64,000 bases of DNA from Pandoraea pulmonicola (GCF_000815105.2 NZ_CP010310.2:2294001-2358000); one strand, 5' to 3'. Shown: positions 19,193 through 27,474, numbered from the stretch's first letter. Notes: a model not told the origin generated them from the letters alone. Numbers and translations are program-made.

Positions 19193-20551
19193 ATGGCTAA
19201 CGATACCGGGCGCACCCTGATTTACGCTTCCCGAAAGCACAACGATGGCTTGTTGTCGTTTCTGGGGGGACAAGGCTGGCAAGTCGTGCCGGCCAAAAGC
19301 GCCAGCGACGTGGGTCGCATTCTCAACCCGGGGGTTACCAGCGCAGCACTCATCGACCTGGCGAGCGGTTACAGCGACCGCGAAATGGGAGCCTTCGAGT
19401 CCTGCATGCAACCGGTCACGGTCGGCTGGGTCGCGGCCACCCATCCCGAGCAGCTCACGACGACGGCCATTCGCCGTCTGATTCGCGATTACTGCTTCGA
19501 TTACGTCAACGTTCCCTGCACGAACGATCAGATCGCGCATTCGATCGGTCACGCGTGGGGCATGGCGTCGCTCTCCGAAGTGCCGATCATCACGCCGCAA
19601 GTCGGTGGCGACCAGGAAATGGTCGGTACGTGCGAGGCCATGCAGCAGCTGTTCCGCACCATCCGCAAGGTCGCCAACACCGATGCTCCCGTGTTCATCT
19701 CGGGCGAATCCGGCACCGGCAAGGAACTGAGCGCGGTGGCGATTCACGAGCGCTCCTTGCGCGCCAAGGGGCCGTTCGTGGCGATCAATTGCGGCGCGAT
19801 TCCGCCGCATCTGATGCAATCCGAACTGTTCGGCTACGAGCGCGGTGCCTTTACCGGCGCGAATGCGCGCAAGATCGGCCGCGTCGAGTCCGCCAATGGC
19901 GGCACGCTGTTCCTCGACGAAATCGGCGATCTGCCCATCGAGAGCCAGGCGAGTCTGCTGCGCTTCCTGCAGCAGGGCGCCATCGAGCGGCTGGGCGGCC
20001 ATGAGGTGATTCCGGTCAACGTGCGCATCATCTCGGCCACGCACGTCGACCTCGAGGAGGCCGTCAAGGACGGACGCTTCCGCATGGATCTATACCACCG
20101 CCTGTGCGTGCTGCGCGTGGACGAGCCGCCGCTGCGCGCGCGCGGCCAGGACATCGAGATCCTCGCGCACCATGTGCTGCAACGATTCAAGGGCGACAAC
20201 CATCGCAAGATCCGCGGCTTCACGCAATGTGCCGTGCAAGCCATGTACGAATACCACTGGCCCGGCAATGTGCGCGAGTTGATCAACCGCGTGCGTCGTG
20301 CCATCGTCATGGCCGACAGCCGCATGATCTCGGCCAAGGATCTCGACTTGCTGCCGTGGGTGCCCACGATGGTGCGCACGCTCGAGGAGATTCGCGCGGA
20401 AGCCGAACGAACGGCCATCGAGCAGGCTTTGCTGCGCCACTGCCATCGACTCACCGACGTGGCGGCTGAATTGGGCATTTCACGTATTACCCTGTATCGG
20501 CTCATGTGCCGGTATGGATTGCGGGGTGACGAATCGGGCGTGCCGGCCTGA
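19193..20551 (+). CDS. Sigma-54-dependent transcriptional activator (VpsR/FleQ-like layout)
   Basis: This is an enhancer-binding protein that would open sigma-54 promoters. Residues 1-130 form a receiver-like domain in which the aspartate position is recognisable (AALIDLASG) but the conserved Lys-Pro is VNVP, so phosphorylation is doubtful. The AAA+ domain has Walker A GESGTGKE (171-178), the sigma-54 contact motif GAFTGA (218-223) and Walker B LFLDEIGD. A Fis-type helix-turn-helix (LTDVAAELGISRITLYRLM) ends the 452-aa protein. A degenerate receiver with an intact AAA+ core is the arrangement of VpsR and similar biofilm regulators, some of which bind cyclic di-GMP. The next operon starts with a sigma-54 promoter, making it the likely target. 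Confidence 0.9.
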   Translation: MANDTGRTLIYASRKHNDGLLSFLGGQGWQVVPAKSASDVGRILNPGVTSAALIDLASGYSDREMGAFESCMQPVTVGWVAATHPEQLTTTAIRRLIRDYCFDYVNVPCTNDQIAHSIGHAWGMASLSEVPIITPQVGGDQEMVGTCEAMQQLFRTIRKVANTDAPVFISGESGTGKELSAVAIHERSLRAKGPFVAINCGAIPPHLMQSELFGYERGAFTGANARKIGRVESANGGTLFLDEIGDLPIESQASLLRFLQQGAIERLGGHEVIPVNVRIISATHVDLEEAVKDGRFRMDLYHRLCVLRVDEPPLRARGQDIEILAHHVLQRFKGDNHRKIRGFTQCAVQAMYEYHWPGNVRELINRVRRAIVMADSRMISAKDLDLLPWVPTMVRTLEEIRAEAERTAIEQALLRHCHRLTDVAAELGISRITLYRLMCRYGLRGDESGVPA

Positions 20552-21295
20552 TGTCTTCTGGCGAAGAGAGGGCGGCCGTCCTGTGATGAGCGGGGCGGTC
20601 GTTTCTTTTTGGTTTCCTGAATATCGCCACGAGCGCGCGTGAAATCCCCTCGGATTTTCAGCCATTCCCTCCCTTTCCTCGCGTTTCGCGAATCCTGCCA
20701 TCGCCAATGACGTCGGGTGCCGGCGGCGATCCCGCAAGTGTTCCTTTCGCTTCCCTTCCGTACGCATTGCGCAGTGGCACGCGGCGAGCAAGCGTCGCCG
20801 GCGATGCCACGCGTGATGGATGGCGATGCTTCGCCGTGCGCGCGTGTCACGACGCCGTCGCATCGCCGTGTCATGGCGTGCGCGCGCCTGGGAAAACGCA
20901 GCGAGCGCGAGTTCCCCGCAGACACATCAAAGATGAAACATCCGGTGCGAGAGCGAGTGTGCGGCCCGGCGGACGCCTTCATGACGTTGTCGCGTCGCAG
21001 GGCCGGGCGTGTTCGAATTTGCCGCACAACCGTCACTCGGGACCTTTGCTCGGCGGGGCGTCTACGCGATGCATCGCTGGATGCGCCGACATCTTTCGCC
21101 GTTCGGAATACTCGCGAATCGCGTCGATGACGTGACATCCGTCGCTTGCGTTGGGGCACGTATCAATGCTGAAACGTTTTCGCCCACGTGTCTGGAGCGG
21201 TCGCGCGAGCAGAGAATTTTCCGTCAATGATTTCAACCACTTAGTTAGCGTGGCACGGAAGTCGCTTTATTGAGCCCGGCCAGGAGGGCACGACG
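20552..21295. other. Long regulatory gap upstream of the amyloid operon
   Basis: A gap of 744 bp between the activator gene and the first amyloid-locus gene. No ORF here has convincing composition or a ribosome site. It ends in the sigma-54 promoter at 21251. Its size suits upstream activator sites and DNA looping. TTCGCGAA (20685) and AAACGTTT (21172) are the clearest short palindromes, but neither recurs, so I do not assign operators. Confidence 0.55.
21251..21266 (+). promoter_or_regulatory. Sigma-54 promoter of the amyloid operon
   Basis: TGGCACG, four bases, then TCGCT gives the obligatory GG-N10-GC spacing of the -24/-12 elements, differing from consensus TTGC only at one T. Transcription would start near 21277, 19 bases before the first gene, whose AGGAGG ribosome site follows at 21282. 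Confidence 0.75.
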
Positions 21296-21871
21296 ATGCG
21301 AATTCTCACCACCGACATGCAGTACCGAGTGCGACAAGGCGCCGGCGCATTGGCCGCTGCCGTGCTTGTGACCTTCGGTCTGTGCGCCGCTCCAGCACAG
21401 GCTCAGGAAGTCTTGCCCGCCGTACGCGCACCGTTCATGCAACTGGCGATGCTCACCGGCTCGACGATGCCCGGCGCGGCGGTTGCGTTGACACCGACGA
21501 TGTCGATCTCGGACGCGGAAACCGCCGTCGTTGCCGCGCCCGTTGCGGTGCAGGTTCCAGAGGAAGACACCCCGGCCGCAGCCAACACCGCGAGCCCCGC
21601 CGGTACCGATGATAGGAATACTCCCGCCTCTGCCGCCGTTCCCGGCGTTCCCCTGGCGGCTGCCCGTATAGACGACGAACAACTGCGCAGCCAGCGCGGT
21701 CGCAACCTGCCGGACGGCACGATGCTCAAGTCCCCCGGCATGTCGTTCGCCAACGGTGTGACGCTGTGGGACGAGATGCCAGGCGCCGTGACACCGACGC
21801 CGCGTCCGCAGCAGTTGTCGAACGGCGTGAACAATGTCCAGGTCACGCGTGTGATCTACACCACGCGGTGA
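21296..21871 (+). CDS. Exported protein, first gene of the Fap-type amyloid operon (LWDE family A)
   Basis: This is a 191-aa exported protein without a family I can name. A signal peptide ends at APAQA|QEV; the middle is an Ala/Pro/Thr-rich disordered stretch. Two motifs stand out: IDDEQLRSQRGR (residues 125-136), shaped like the leader recognised by C39 peptidases, and ANGVTLWDEMPG (152-163), which reappears in the opposite-strand protein at 27475. The tail NGVNNVQV echoes the amyloid-repeat ending of the subunit encoded at 22380. AGGAGG lies eight bases before ATG, directly behind the sigma-54 promoter. The role is unknown; a chaperone or export accessory place comparable to FapA is a guess from position only. 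Confidence 0.75.
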   Translation: MRILTTDMQYRVRQGAGALAAAVLVTFGLCAAPAQAQEVLPAVRAPFMQLAMLTGSTMPGAAVALTPTMSISDAETAVVAAPVAVQVPEEDTPAAANTASPAGTDDRNTPASAAVPGVPLAAARIDDEQLRSQRGRNLPDGTMLKSPGMSFANGVTLWDEMPGAVTPTPRPQQLSNGVNNVQVTRVIYTTR

Positions 21872-21876
21872 ACGAC

Positions 21877-22383
21877 ATGACCCAATTCCCAGCCGTGCAT
21901 GCCGGCAGCTTCCTCGCCACGATGCTCGTGGCGGTGGCGCCGGCGATGCTCCCGGGCGGCGTCCGGGCAGAGCCGGCCACGCCGGGCGATCTCGTGATCG
22001 AGCGCAACATCGGCCCGGAAATCGCTTATCGCGGCCTGCCGCGCGAGCAGAACCCGATCGGCATTGCCGTTCCCGCTTTCCCGACTGGCCCGTTCAATAC
22101 CGCAATGGGCGCGGTCAACCAGGTGACCGATGGCGAACTGACTGGGCACGGCTCGGCAGGTCTCGTCACGGGCGCCGTGCAATCCGGCATCAGCCCCGTG
22201 ATGGGCGTGCTGGTCGGCAACGCCCGCGGCGGCAATGGCCTGAATACCTCGAACGGTGTGGGTGGCGGCTTCTCCGGCGCCGCCGGCGGCGGAATCGGCA
22301 GCACCGGCACGCTTGTGCCATCGGTGATCGGTTCCGCGCTGGCGCCGCTCACCAGCGTCGGCGCCGCGGGAGCTGCGAAATGA
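21877..22383 (+). CDS. Exported Gly-rich protein of the amyloid operon
   Basis: This encodes 168 aa with a signal peptide ending near GGVRA|EPA. The mature part begins DLVIERNIGPEIAYRGLPREQNPIGIAVPAFP, followed by VTDGELTGHGSA (83-94), which fits the [IV]-x-D-x-x-L pattern shared by the exported proteins of this locus. The second half is low-complexity, Gly/Ala/Ser-rich, with GNARGGNGLNTSNGVGGGFSGAAGGGIGS-type composition that could be disordered or aggregation-prone. ATG 21877 is five bases after the previous stop; a GTG at 21868 overlaps that stop and is an alternative. The stop overlaps the next ATG by four bases (ATGA), so it is translationally coupled to the minor subunit gene. No named family recognised. 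Confidence 0.7.
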   Translation: MTQFPAVHAGSFLATMLVAVAPAMLPGGVRAEPATPGDLVIERNIGPEIAYRGLPREQNPIGIAVPAFPTGPFNTAMGAVNQVTDGELTGHGSAGLVTGAVQSGISPVMGVLVGNARGGNGLNTSNGVGGGFSGAAGGGIGSTGTLVPSVIGSALAPLTSVGAAGAAK

Positions 22384-23000
22384 ACTCGCTTCGTCTCGTC
22401 GCGGTGGGGGTGGTTGCCGCCTTCGCCAGCGTGGCCTCCGCCGAGGATGCGTGGATCGTGAACGGCGAACTCGCCGGCACGCACGCGACCGTCGAGAACG
22501 GCGTCGCCGTGGGCGTGTCCGGCGCCCTGGGCGTGAACCAGGCAGCGGGCGTGAACAACGTGCAGGCGAACAGCGCCGTGCTGGCCACTGGCGGTTCGGT
22601 GACGGCCGGCGCGAGCGGCACGAATCAGCAGACGCTCGTCACGACGGCGACCGGTGCGGCCAGCGCCGCAATTCAAGGCAACGCATTTTCGGGCACCTCG
22701 GGGTTGATGCAAGTCAACCAGGCGAGCGGTGCCGGCAATCTTCAACGCAACGCGACCGTCATTGTGATCGGCGATGCGTCTGGAGTGGCGAGCGTATCGG
22801 ATACGGCACTGTCCGCTGCGATCGCCAAGGGTGGCCCGGCTGGGCACAACAACCTCAACGATCAGTTCCGCACGGCATCGATTTCCGGTGACGCATTTCG
22901 CGGGGTGAGCGGTGTGTTGCAGGTGAACCAGTCGGCTGGGATAGGCAATGTAACCGCAAATGTTTTTGTGCTCCGTCCCCCGGCGGGCACATCTTTTTAA
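22380..23000 (+). CDS. FapB-like amyloid subunit with three Asn/Gln repeats
   Basis: This is a secreted 206-aa protein resembling the minor Fap amyloid subunit. A signal peptide ends at VASA|EDA. Three imperfect repeats centred on VNQ[AS][AS]G occur at residues 45-68, 105-128 and 175-198, each of the form G-x-x-x-V-N-Q-[AS]-[AS]-G-x-x-N-[VL]-x-x-N, separated by Ser/Thr/Ala-rich linkers. Regular Asn and Gln at fixed repeat positions is the hallmark of the beta-arch stacks in Fap fibres. No cysteine is present after the signal peptide. Its start overlaps the previous stop (ATGA). Proposed as nucleator or minor component next to the larger subunit gene that follows; this is inference from repeat type, size and order. 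Confidence 0.75.
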   Translation: MNSLRLVAVGVVAAFASVASAEDAWIVNGELAGTHATVENGVAVGVSGALGVNQAAGVNNVQANSAVLATGGSVTAGASGTNQQTLVTTATGAASAAIQGNAFSGTSGLMQVNQASGAGNLQRNATVIVIGDASGVASVSDTALSAAIAKGGPAGHNNLNDQFRTASISGDAFRGVSGVLQVNQSAGIGNVTANVFVLRPPAGTSF

Positions 23001-23030
23001 ATGGGTAACTCTCTCGTCAAGGAGATGGTC

Positions 23031-24302
23031 ATGAAAACGAAGGCAATTGCAGCGGCTGCACTGCTGGTGGCAACGGGTAGCGCCATGGCGTCGCCCCACC
23101 ACCCGCAATACAGCTTTTCGTTCATCGGCAACGAAACCAATGTCCTGAACCTGGTCGGCATCTTCGGTCTGATCGGCATTCGCGGCTGCGTGACGGTGGA
23201 CAACACCGGTAACGCCGTCGTGCAAAGCAATCAGGTTGCCGACGTACACCACGTCAATCTGAAGGGCCCGCTGCTTGGCAGCTATGTGACGGGCAAGGTG
23301 ACGTATGGTACCGATTCGAAGACCACGACGGTTTCGAACCAGGGCGGCGCCTACTTCCTCGCAAGCAAGACGACCAAGCACTTCGACGATTCAACGTCGT
23401 GGGTGAATGCCACCGCCAGTGGCCATCTCGACACGAGCCAGTCCTTCCAGACCGGCGCGGCTTTTGCGGCAGCGCAGTCGAGATCGGGCTCGGGCAGCTT
23501 CATCATCAGCGGTGGCGCCAGTTGGCATTCGGTGTGGGGCAGTTATGCGTTTGCTCAGCAATCGCATCAGGCGGCCTCGTTCTTCGCGGCAGGCTTCTTG
23601 AATACGCAGAAGAGCTTCGATGCGGCCTTCCATGCCACGCTCAACCATGGCAGCTACTCGGTCACGTCCGATTCGGTCGCGGCGGCGGCGCTGTGGGGCT
23701 TCACCGACACCTACACACGGTCGGTCAGCTGGGCCAAGGGCTCGCTCACGTTACACGTCAATACGGCGCAATACCAGACCATGGGTGCGTCAGTCGGCAA
23801 CGGTGCGTTGGCTAACGCCAACGGCAACATCGGCGTGAACGTGGCAGCAGGCGCCGACAACGTGCAGGCCAACAACGTGGCGATCGCATCGCTCAACGCT
23901 CAGCCGGCGTATGCCTCGGCACAGGTGTTCGCGAACCAGACGTCGAAGGGCTCGGCAAGCATCTCGCAGTTCTACGTCAAGGCGAGCGTGGGTGACGGCG
24001 CTCTCGCGGGTGCGACCGGCAACGTGGGTGTGAACGTGGCTTCGGGTGTCGGCAACGTGCAGTCGAACAACCTTGCCGCAGCCGTCTCGCAAGGCGGAAG
24101 CGGCCGGCATAAGGGCGGTGCCGCCAACGCGACGGCACAAAGCGATCAGTCGGCCAGCATGAAGGCCTCGGGCGACTTCATCGCCAATGCCACGGTTGGC
24201 AACGGTGCGCTGACCGGGGCCAGCGGCAACGTGGGTGTGAACGTGGCTGCGGGTATCGGCAACGTTCAGACCAACAGCCTGTCGATCTCGGCAATCAAGT
24301 GA
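23031..24302 (+). CDS. FapC-like major amyloid subunit with unusual N-terminal domain
   Basis: This is a secreted 423-aa protein. A signal peptide ends GSAMA|SPHH. The C-terminal part holds three repeats of about 36 residues (253-288, 318-353, 387-422), each starting A[ST]VG[ND]GAL and continuing G-N-[IV]-G-V-N-V-A-[AS]-G-x-x-N-V-Q-x-N, with linkers of about 30 residues. That is the Fap repeat-linker-repeat plan. The repeats end at the C-terminus. In front lies a region of about 230 residues rich in Ser, Thr, aromatic and His residues (SFQTGAAFAAA, SHQAASFFAAGFL) with one cysteine (53), which I do not match to Pseudomonas FapC. The start at 23031 follows AAGGAG; an in-frame ATG at 23001 does not. 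A terminator follows immediately. Confidence 0.8.
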   Translation: MKTKAIAAAALLVATGSAMASPHHPQYSFSFIGNETNVLNLVGIFGLIGIRGCVTVDNTGNAVVQSNQVADVHHVNLKGPLLGSYVTGKVTYGTDSKTTTVSNQGGAYFLASKTTKHFDDSTSWVNATASGHLDTSQSFQTGAAFAAAQSRSGSGSFIISGGASWHSVWGSYAFAQQSHQAASFFAAGFLNTQKSFDAAFHATLNHGSYSVTSDSVAAAALWGFTDTYTRSVSWAKGSLTLHVNTAQYQTMGASVGNGALANANGNIGVNVAAGADNVQANNVAIASLNAQPAYASAQVFANQTSKGSASISQFYVKASVGDGALAGATGNVGVNVASGVGNVQSNNLAAAVSQGGSGRHKGGAANATAQSDQSASMKASGDFIANATVGNGALTGASGNVGVNVAAGIGNVQTNSLSISAIK

Positions 24303-24311
24303 TGTACCTGG

Positions 24312-24343
24312 CCGGTCCGGAGAAGTTTCCCGGACCGGTTTTT
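24312..24343 (+). terminator. Intrinsic terminator between the major subunit and peptidase genes
   Basis: A perfect 9-bp stem (CCGGTCCGG / CCGGACCGG) with a nine-base loop is followed by five T. It sits within the operon, nine bases after the subunit stop and before the ribosome site of the peptidase gene, so it should reduce expression of the export genes relative to the subunits. Confidence 0.85.
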
Positions 24344-24357
24344 CCATGAGGTGTGTC

Positions 24358-25068
24358 ATGAATGACGCGCGTCGTGCCGTAGTGAGGATCGCTACTGCTT
24401 GCGCTTTGGCGTGCGCAAGCGTGGCTGGGCACGCGCAGTATGCATCGGTGAGCCTGGAGTCTTCCACCGGAGTACCGGCGGTCAAGAAGATGCGCTCGTT
24501 CAAGTCGATGCACTACGTGAATCTGGTCCAGCAGGAATACGACTTCAGTTGTGGATCCGCGGCGCTGGCAACGCTGCTGCGTTACGGCTACGGGATCGAC
24601 ATTCCCGAGACCGAAATGATCCAGCGAATGATGGTTTTCTCCAATCCGGAAACCGTCATCAGGAACGGCTTCTCGATGCTCGACATGAAGAAATTCGTCG
24701 AGACGATCGGGCTCGAGGGGCGAGGTTTCAAAGTCGATGTGAATGCGCTTTACGACCTGAAGATCCCGGTCATCGCGCTCATCGACGTCAACGGCTATCA
24801 GCACTTCGTGGTCATCAAGGCGGCGAAGGACGGACGCGTTTTCGTCTCCGATCCGGCGCTGGGCAATCGCATCATCGAGCAGGCCGATTTCGCCAGGCAA
24901 TGGAACGGCTTGGTACTGGCGATTATCGGCAAGCCGTTTCTGGAGGATTCACCGCTGCTCAAGGGAAACGAATCCCTGGCCGCCAAGCTGCGCGACAGCG
25001 CGCTGGCAACCGGGACGTCACCGACCCCGATGGTGGACTTCGGCATCATCCGGGCGGACCTGTTTTGA
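24358..25068 (+). CDS. FapD-like C39 family cysteine peptidase
   Basis: This is a 236-aa exported papain-fold peptidase of the C39 type, without the ABC-transporter part that usually carries this domain. A signal peptide ends at AGHA|QYA. The oxyanion glutamine and nucleophile are in QQEYDFSCGSAAL (Q59, C65), the histidine in GYQHFVVIK (H149) and the aspartate in VSDPALGN (D165), so it should be active. A free-standing periplasmic C39 peptidase between subunit and pore genes is exactly the FapD position. The start at 24358 has GAGGTG upstream; the ATG at 24346 lies within that site. Its substrates may be the neighbouring exported proteins with leader-like motifs. Confidence 0.85.
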   Translation: MNDARRAVVRIATACALACASVAGHAQYASVSLESSTGVPAVKKMRSFKSMHYVNLVQQEYDFSCGSAALATLLRYGYGIDIPETEMIQRMMVFSNPETVIRNGFSMLDMKKFVETIGLEGRGFKVDVNALYDLKIPVIALIDVNGYQHFVVIKAAKDGRVFVSDPALGNRIIEQADFARQWNGLVLAIIGKPFLEDSPLLKGNESLAAKLRDSALATGTSPTPMVDFGIIRADLF

Positions 25069-25080
25069 GAACAGACCATC

Positions 25081-25842
25081 ATGAACCGATATGTCCCGAT
25101 GTTGGCCATTCCGCTGTTGGCGGGCGCCGTGCCGGCGTTCGCCTCCAGCGTGGTGCCCGAGAACTGGATGCCCGTGAGCGATGAGGTGCTCTCGCACGCG
25201 ACCGGTAAATATGCGCAACAGAACATGATCACGGGCTTCCAGCTCGTCATGCAGTCCCAGTGGCAGATGCCGACCGGTGCGAGCCTGATGGCTACCGGCG
25301 TGCTCGGCGTCAGCCAGAACGGTTCCGGCTACCAGGTGCAAACGGGGGCCTCGACCGCCATCATCCCCGGCCTCGTGAATGCTACGTCGCCATTGACGCA
25401 AATCGTGGTGGGCGCGGCCGGCGTGCTCGTGAACGGCGTCGCACAGATTACGCAGGTGGCCGGCGACGCGAACAACGCGCTGAACAAGGCGACCATCCAG
25501 TTCGCGCCCGGCATCTCGATCTCCGCGCTTGTACCGGCAGGCGGGCAGGGGGCGAACAGTTCGCAGACCTCGGTGGGCAATCTCAACGCGAGCGTGGCGA
25601 TCACGTCGGCAGGCATGCAGATCTCGCTCAATACCCCGAACGGCAATCTCGGCCAGAGCGTGGCGGGCGGCGCCGGCGCCGCCATGAACCAGATCATGCA
25701 GGTCGTGCAGGTCGCGGGCAACGCGCAGCAGGTAATGAACACGATGCAGCTCAATCTCCAGACGAGTCCGCTCACGTCCGCCGGATTGCGGCAGTTCGGT
25801 ATTCAGAGCGCGCTGGCGAACATGGTCGGCATCCGCCGGTGA
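25081..25842 (+). CDS. FapE-like exported protein
   Basis: This encodes 253 aa. A signal peptide ends at PAFA|SSV. Near the mature N-terminus is VSDEVLSHATGK (32-43), which has the same spacing as the leader-like motif in the first protein of the operon, followed by QNMITGFQLVMQSQW. The rest alternates hydrophobic and small residues with many Asn and Gln (LGVSQNGSGYQVQTG, QITQVAGDANNALNK, NQIMQVVQVAGNAQQVMN), consistent with a secreted, beta-rich fibre-associated protein. It follows the peptidase gene by 12 bases. The FapE assignment rests on position, export and composition, not on a diagnostic motif. Confidence 0.68.
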   Translation: MNRYVPMLAIPLLAGAVPAFASSVVPENWMPVSDEVLSHATGKYAQQNMITGFQLVMQSQWQMPTGASLMATGVLGVSQNGSGYQVQTGASTAIIPGLVNATSPLTQIVVGAAGVLVNGVAQITQVAGDANNALNKATIQFAPGISISALVPAGGQGANSSQTSVGNLNASVAITSAGMQISLNTPNGNLGQSVAGGAGAAMNQIMQVVQVAGNAQQVMNTMQLNLQTSPLTSAGLRQFGIQSALANMVGIRR

Positions 25843-25881
25843 GGCGCCGGCATCGAATCCACAACAACGATAAGCGGGGCA

Positions 25882-25904
25882 TTGCCGCGGACCTCTCGCG
25901 GCAA
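25882..25904. repeat. 8-bp inverted repeat downstream of the FapE-like gene
   Basis: TTGCCGCG, a seven-base spacer, then CGCGGCAA. A stable hairpin without a T run, in the 225-bp gap before the pore gene; it may be an RNA-stability element. Confidence 0.4.
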
Positions 25905-26067
25905 ACAAAGACGGTGATGTCGGCGAGCCTGGGAGCGCTCCGAACGTTTCAACCCGGGTCTCGCACGCGTCACTTCGCAGTCGTGCGGCAAGGACAACCG
26001 TAGTCGGAAACAAGTGTTGGTTGGATTGCGCGCGGACGCCTGTCCGCATCTTTACCCGGGGGGGATC

Positions 26068-27399
26068 ATGAGCACTCACCGTTTTTTTCCCGTTGCCGCT
26101 ATTCCGTTGGGTGTATTGCTTTTCACGCTATCGGCCCAGGCTCAGGAGCATACAAACCCATCGCCGGACGACCGTCTGCAAATGTTGACGGACATGGTCG
26201 ACCGGCAGCAGCGGGAAATTTCTTCTCTGAAGCAGCGCCTCACCGATATCGAGATGGCGCAACGCGGACGCGGCCTGACCGCGTGGGACACCGCGCAGAT
26301 CGCTCAGGTCTCGCCCGGTGACGGCTCTGCCGCCGGTTCCGCCGGCACGCCCGGCGGTGGCGCGGCAGGCGCGGCCGGCCCGGCGGCGGCCACACCGATC
26401 GGCGCCACGCAGCAGATGCAGAAGAGCGAGAACGATTCGCAGCGCACCCCCGCCGAAGAGGCCGTGGTGCAGGCGCAGCACGCACCGCTGTTCGATCGCA
26501 GGCTCACCATCGACGCGGGCATCAGCTATAGCTACTACGATCGCCGTCAGCTTGTACTGAGCGGTTTTCTCGCCCTCGATGCCATCTTCCTCGGTCAGTT
26601 GAACCTCGGTCAGACGAAGGCCAACGTATGGACGTTCGACGTCAACACGCGCTACGGGATCAACGATCGCCTGAGCGTGGCGTTCGACGTGCCGTATCTG
26701 TATCGCAACTCGAACTTCATCTCGGGGGGCGTGGGTGGCGCGGCGTCCTCGATCAGCGACATCAGCAAGAACTCGGCGAACATCGGCGACGTCAATGCGT
26801 CCTTGTACTACCAGTTGGTCAAGGAAAACGCGAACTGGCCGGATATCGTGGCGTCGTTGCGCGTGACAGCGCCGACCGGCACCTCGCCGTTCGGCATCAA
26901 GCTCGGCACGCCCGATCCGGCCAACAACAACCTTACTACGCCGTCGCGTCTGCCGACGGGGAACGGCATCTGGGCGGTGACGGCAGGGCTGTCGTTCCTG
27001 CGCACCTACGATCCGATCGTGCTGTTCGCCAATGTGGCCTACACGTACAACATCGCGCGCACGTTCGACGATATCTCGACGATCGAGGGAACGACGCAGC
27101 CGGCCAAGGTCAAGCTCGGCGACATCATTCAGGTGGGCGCTGGGATGGCGCTGGCGCTCAATGACAAGACGGCGTTGTCGATCTCGTATTCGACGGCGAT
27201 TTCACGCGCGACGAAGACAGCCACGCCGGGTGGTGCCTACACGACGGTGGCGGGCAGCGCGACCAACGCGGCATCGCTCAACTTCGGGATCAACTACGCC
27301 ATCAACAAACATTGGACCGTGAACGGCTATGTGAACGCCGGCATGTCGCCGGATGCGCCGAACTATGTGATCGGCGTGCGCTTCCCGTATACGTTCTGA
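26068..27399 (+). CDS. FapF-like outer-membrane amyloid export channel
   Basis: This is a 443-aa outer-membrane protein. A signal peptide ends at LSAQA|QEH. Residues 34-66 form a heptad-like coiled coil (LQMLTDMVDRQQREISSLKQRLTDIEM), then comes a Gly/Ala-rich linker to about 140, then a beta-barrel of about 300 residues with alternating aromatic strands (DAGISYSYYDRRQLVL, LFANVAYTYNIA) and a terminal phenylalanine after RFPYT, the usual signal for outer-membrane insertion. The coiled coil, plug-linker and barrel order is that of FapF, which forms a trimeric gated pore for fibre subunits. GGGGGG precedes ATG 26068. A 225-bp gap separates it from the previous gene, so a separate promoter is possible, although none was clear. 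Confidence 0.83.
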   Translation: MSTHRFFPVAAIPLGVLLFTLSAQAQEHTNPSPDDRLQMLTDMVDRQQREISSLKQRLTDIEMAQRGRGLTAWDTAQIAQVSPGDGSAAGSAGTPGGGAAGAAGPAAATPIGATQQMQKSENDSQRTPAEEAVVQAQHAPLFDRRLTIDAGISYSYYDRRQLVLSGFLALDAIFLGQLNLGQTKANVWTFDVNTRYGINDRLSVAFDVPYLYRNSNFISGGVGGAASSISDISKNSANIGDVNASLYYQLVKENANWPDIVASLRVTAPTGTSPFGIKLGTPDPANNNLTTPSRLPTGNGIWAVTAGLSFLRTYDPIVLFANVAYTYNIARTFDDISTIEGTTQPAKVKLGDIIQVGAGMALALNDKTALSISYSTAISRATKTATPGGAYTTVAGSATNAASLNFGINYAINKHWTVNGYVNAGMSPDAPNYVIGVRFPYTF

Positions 27400-27474
27400 C
27401 AGAGTGGGACAAGGGGGGCGGTCCCGGGAGGCAGGGACTCGTCGGGGTCCGGCGAGGCCAACAAGGACCGCGAT

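Noticed and set aside
20707..21135. 142-codon frame in the gap before the amyloid operon
   Set aside because: Arg-rich composition with no hydrophobic core or ribosome site; several overlapping frames of the same kind exist there, as expected in GC-rich non-coding DNA.
25882..25904. Hairpin after the FapE-like gene as an intrinsic terminator
   Set aside because: Stem is perfect but no T run follows; kept only as an inverted repeat.
25843..26067. Second sigma-54 promoter before the FapF-like gene
   Set aside because: Candidate GG and GC pairs in this gap do not keep the required ten-base spacing.
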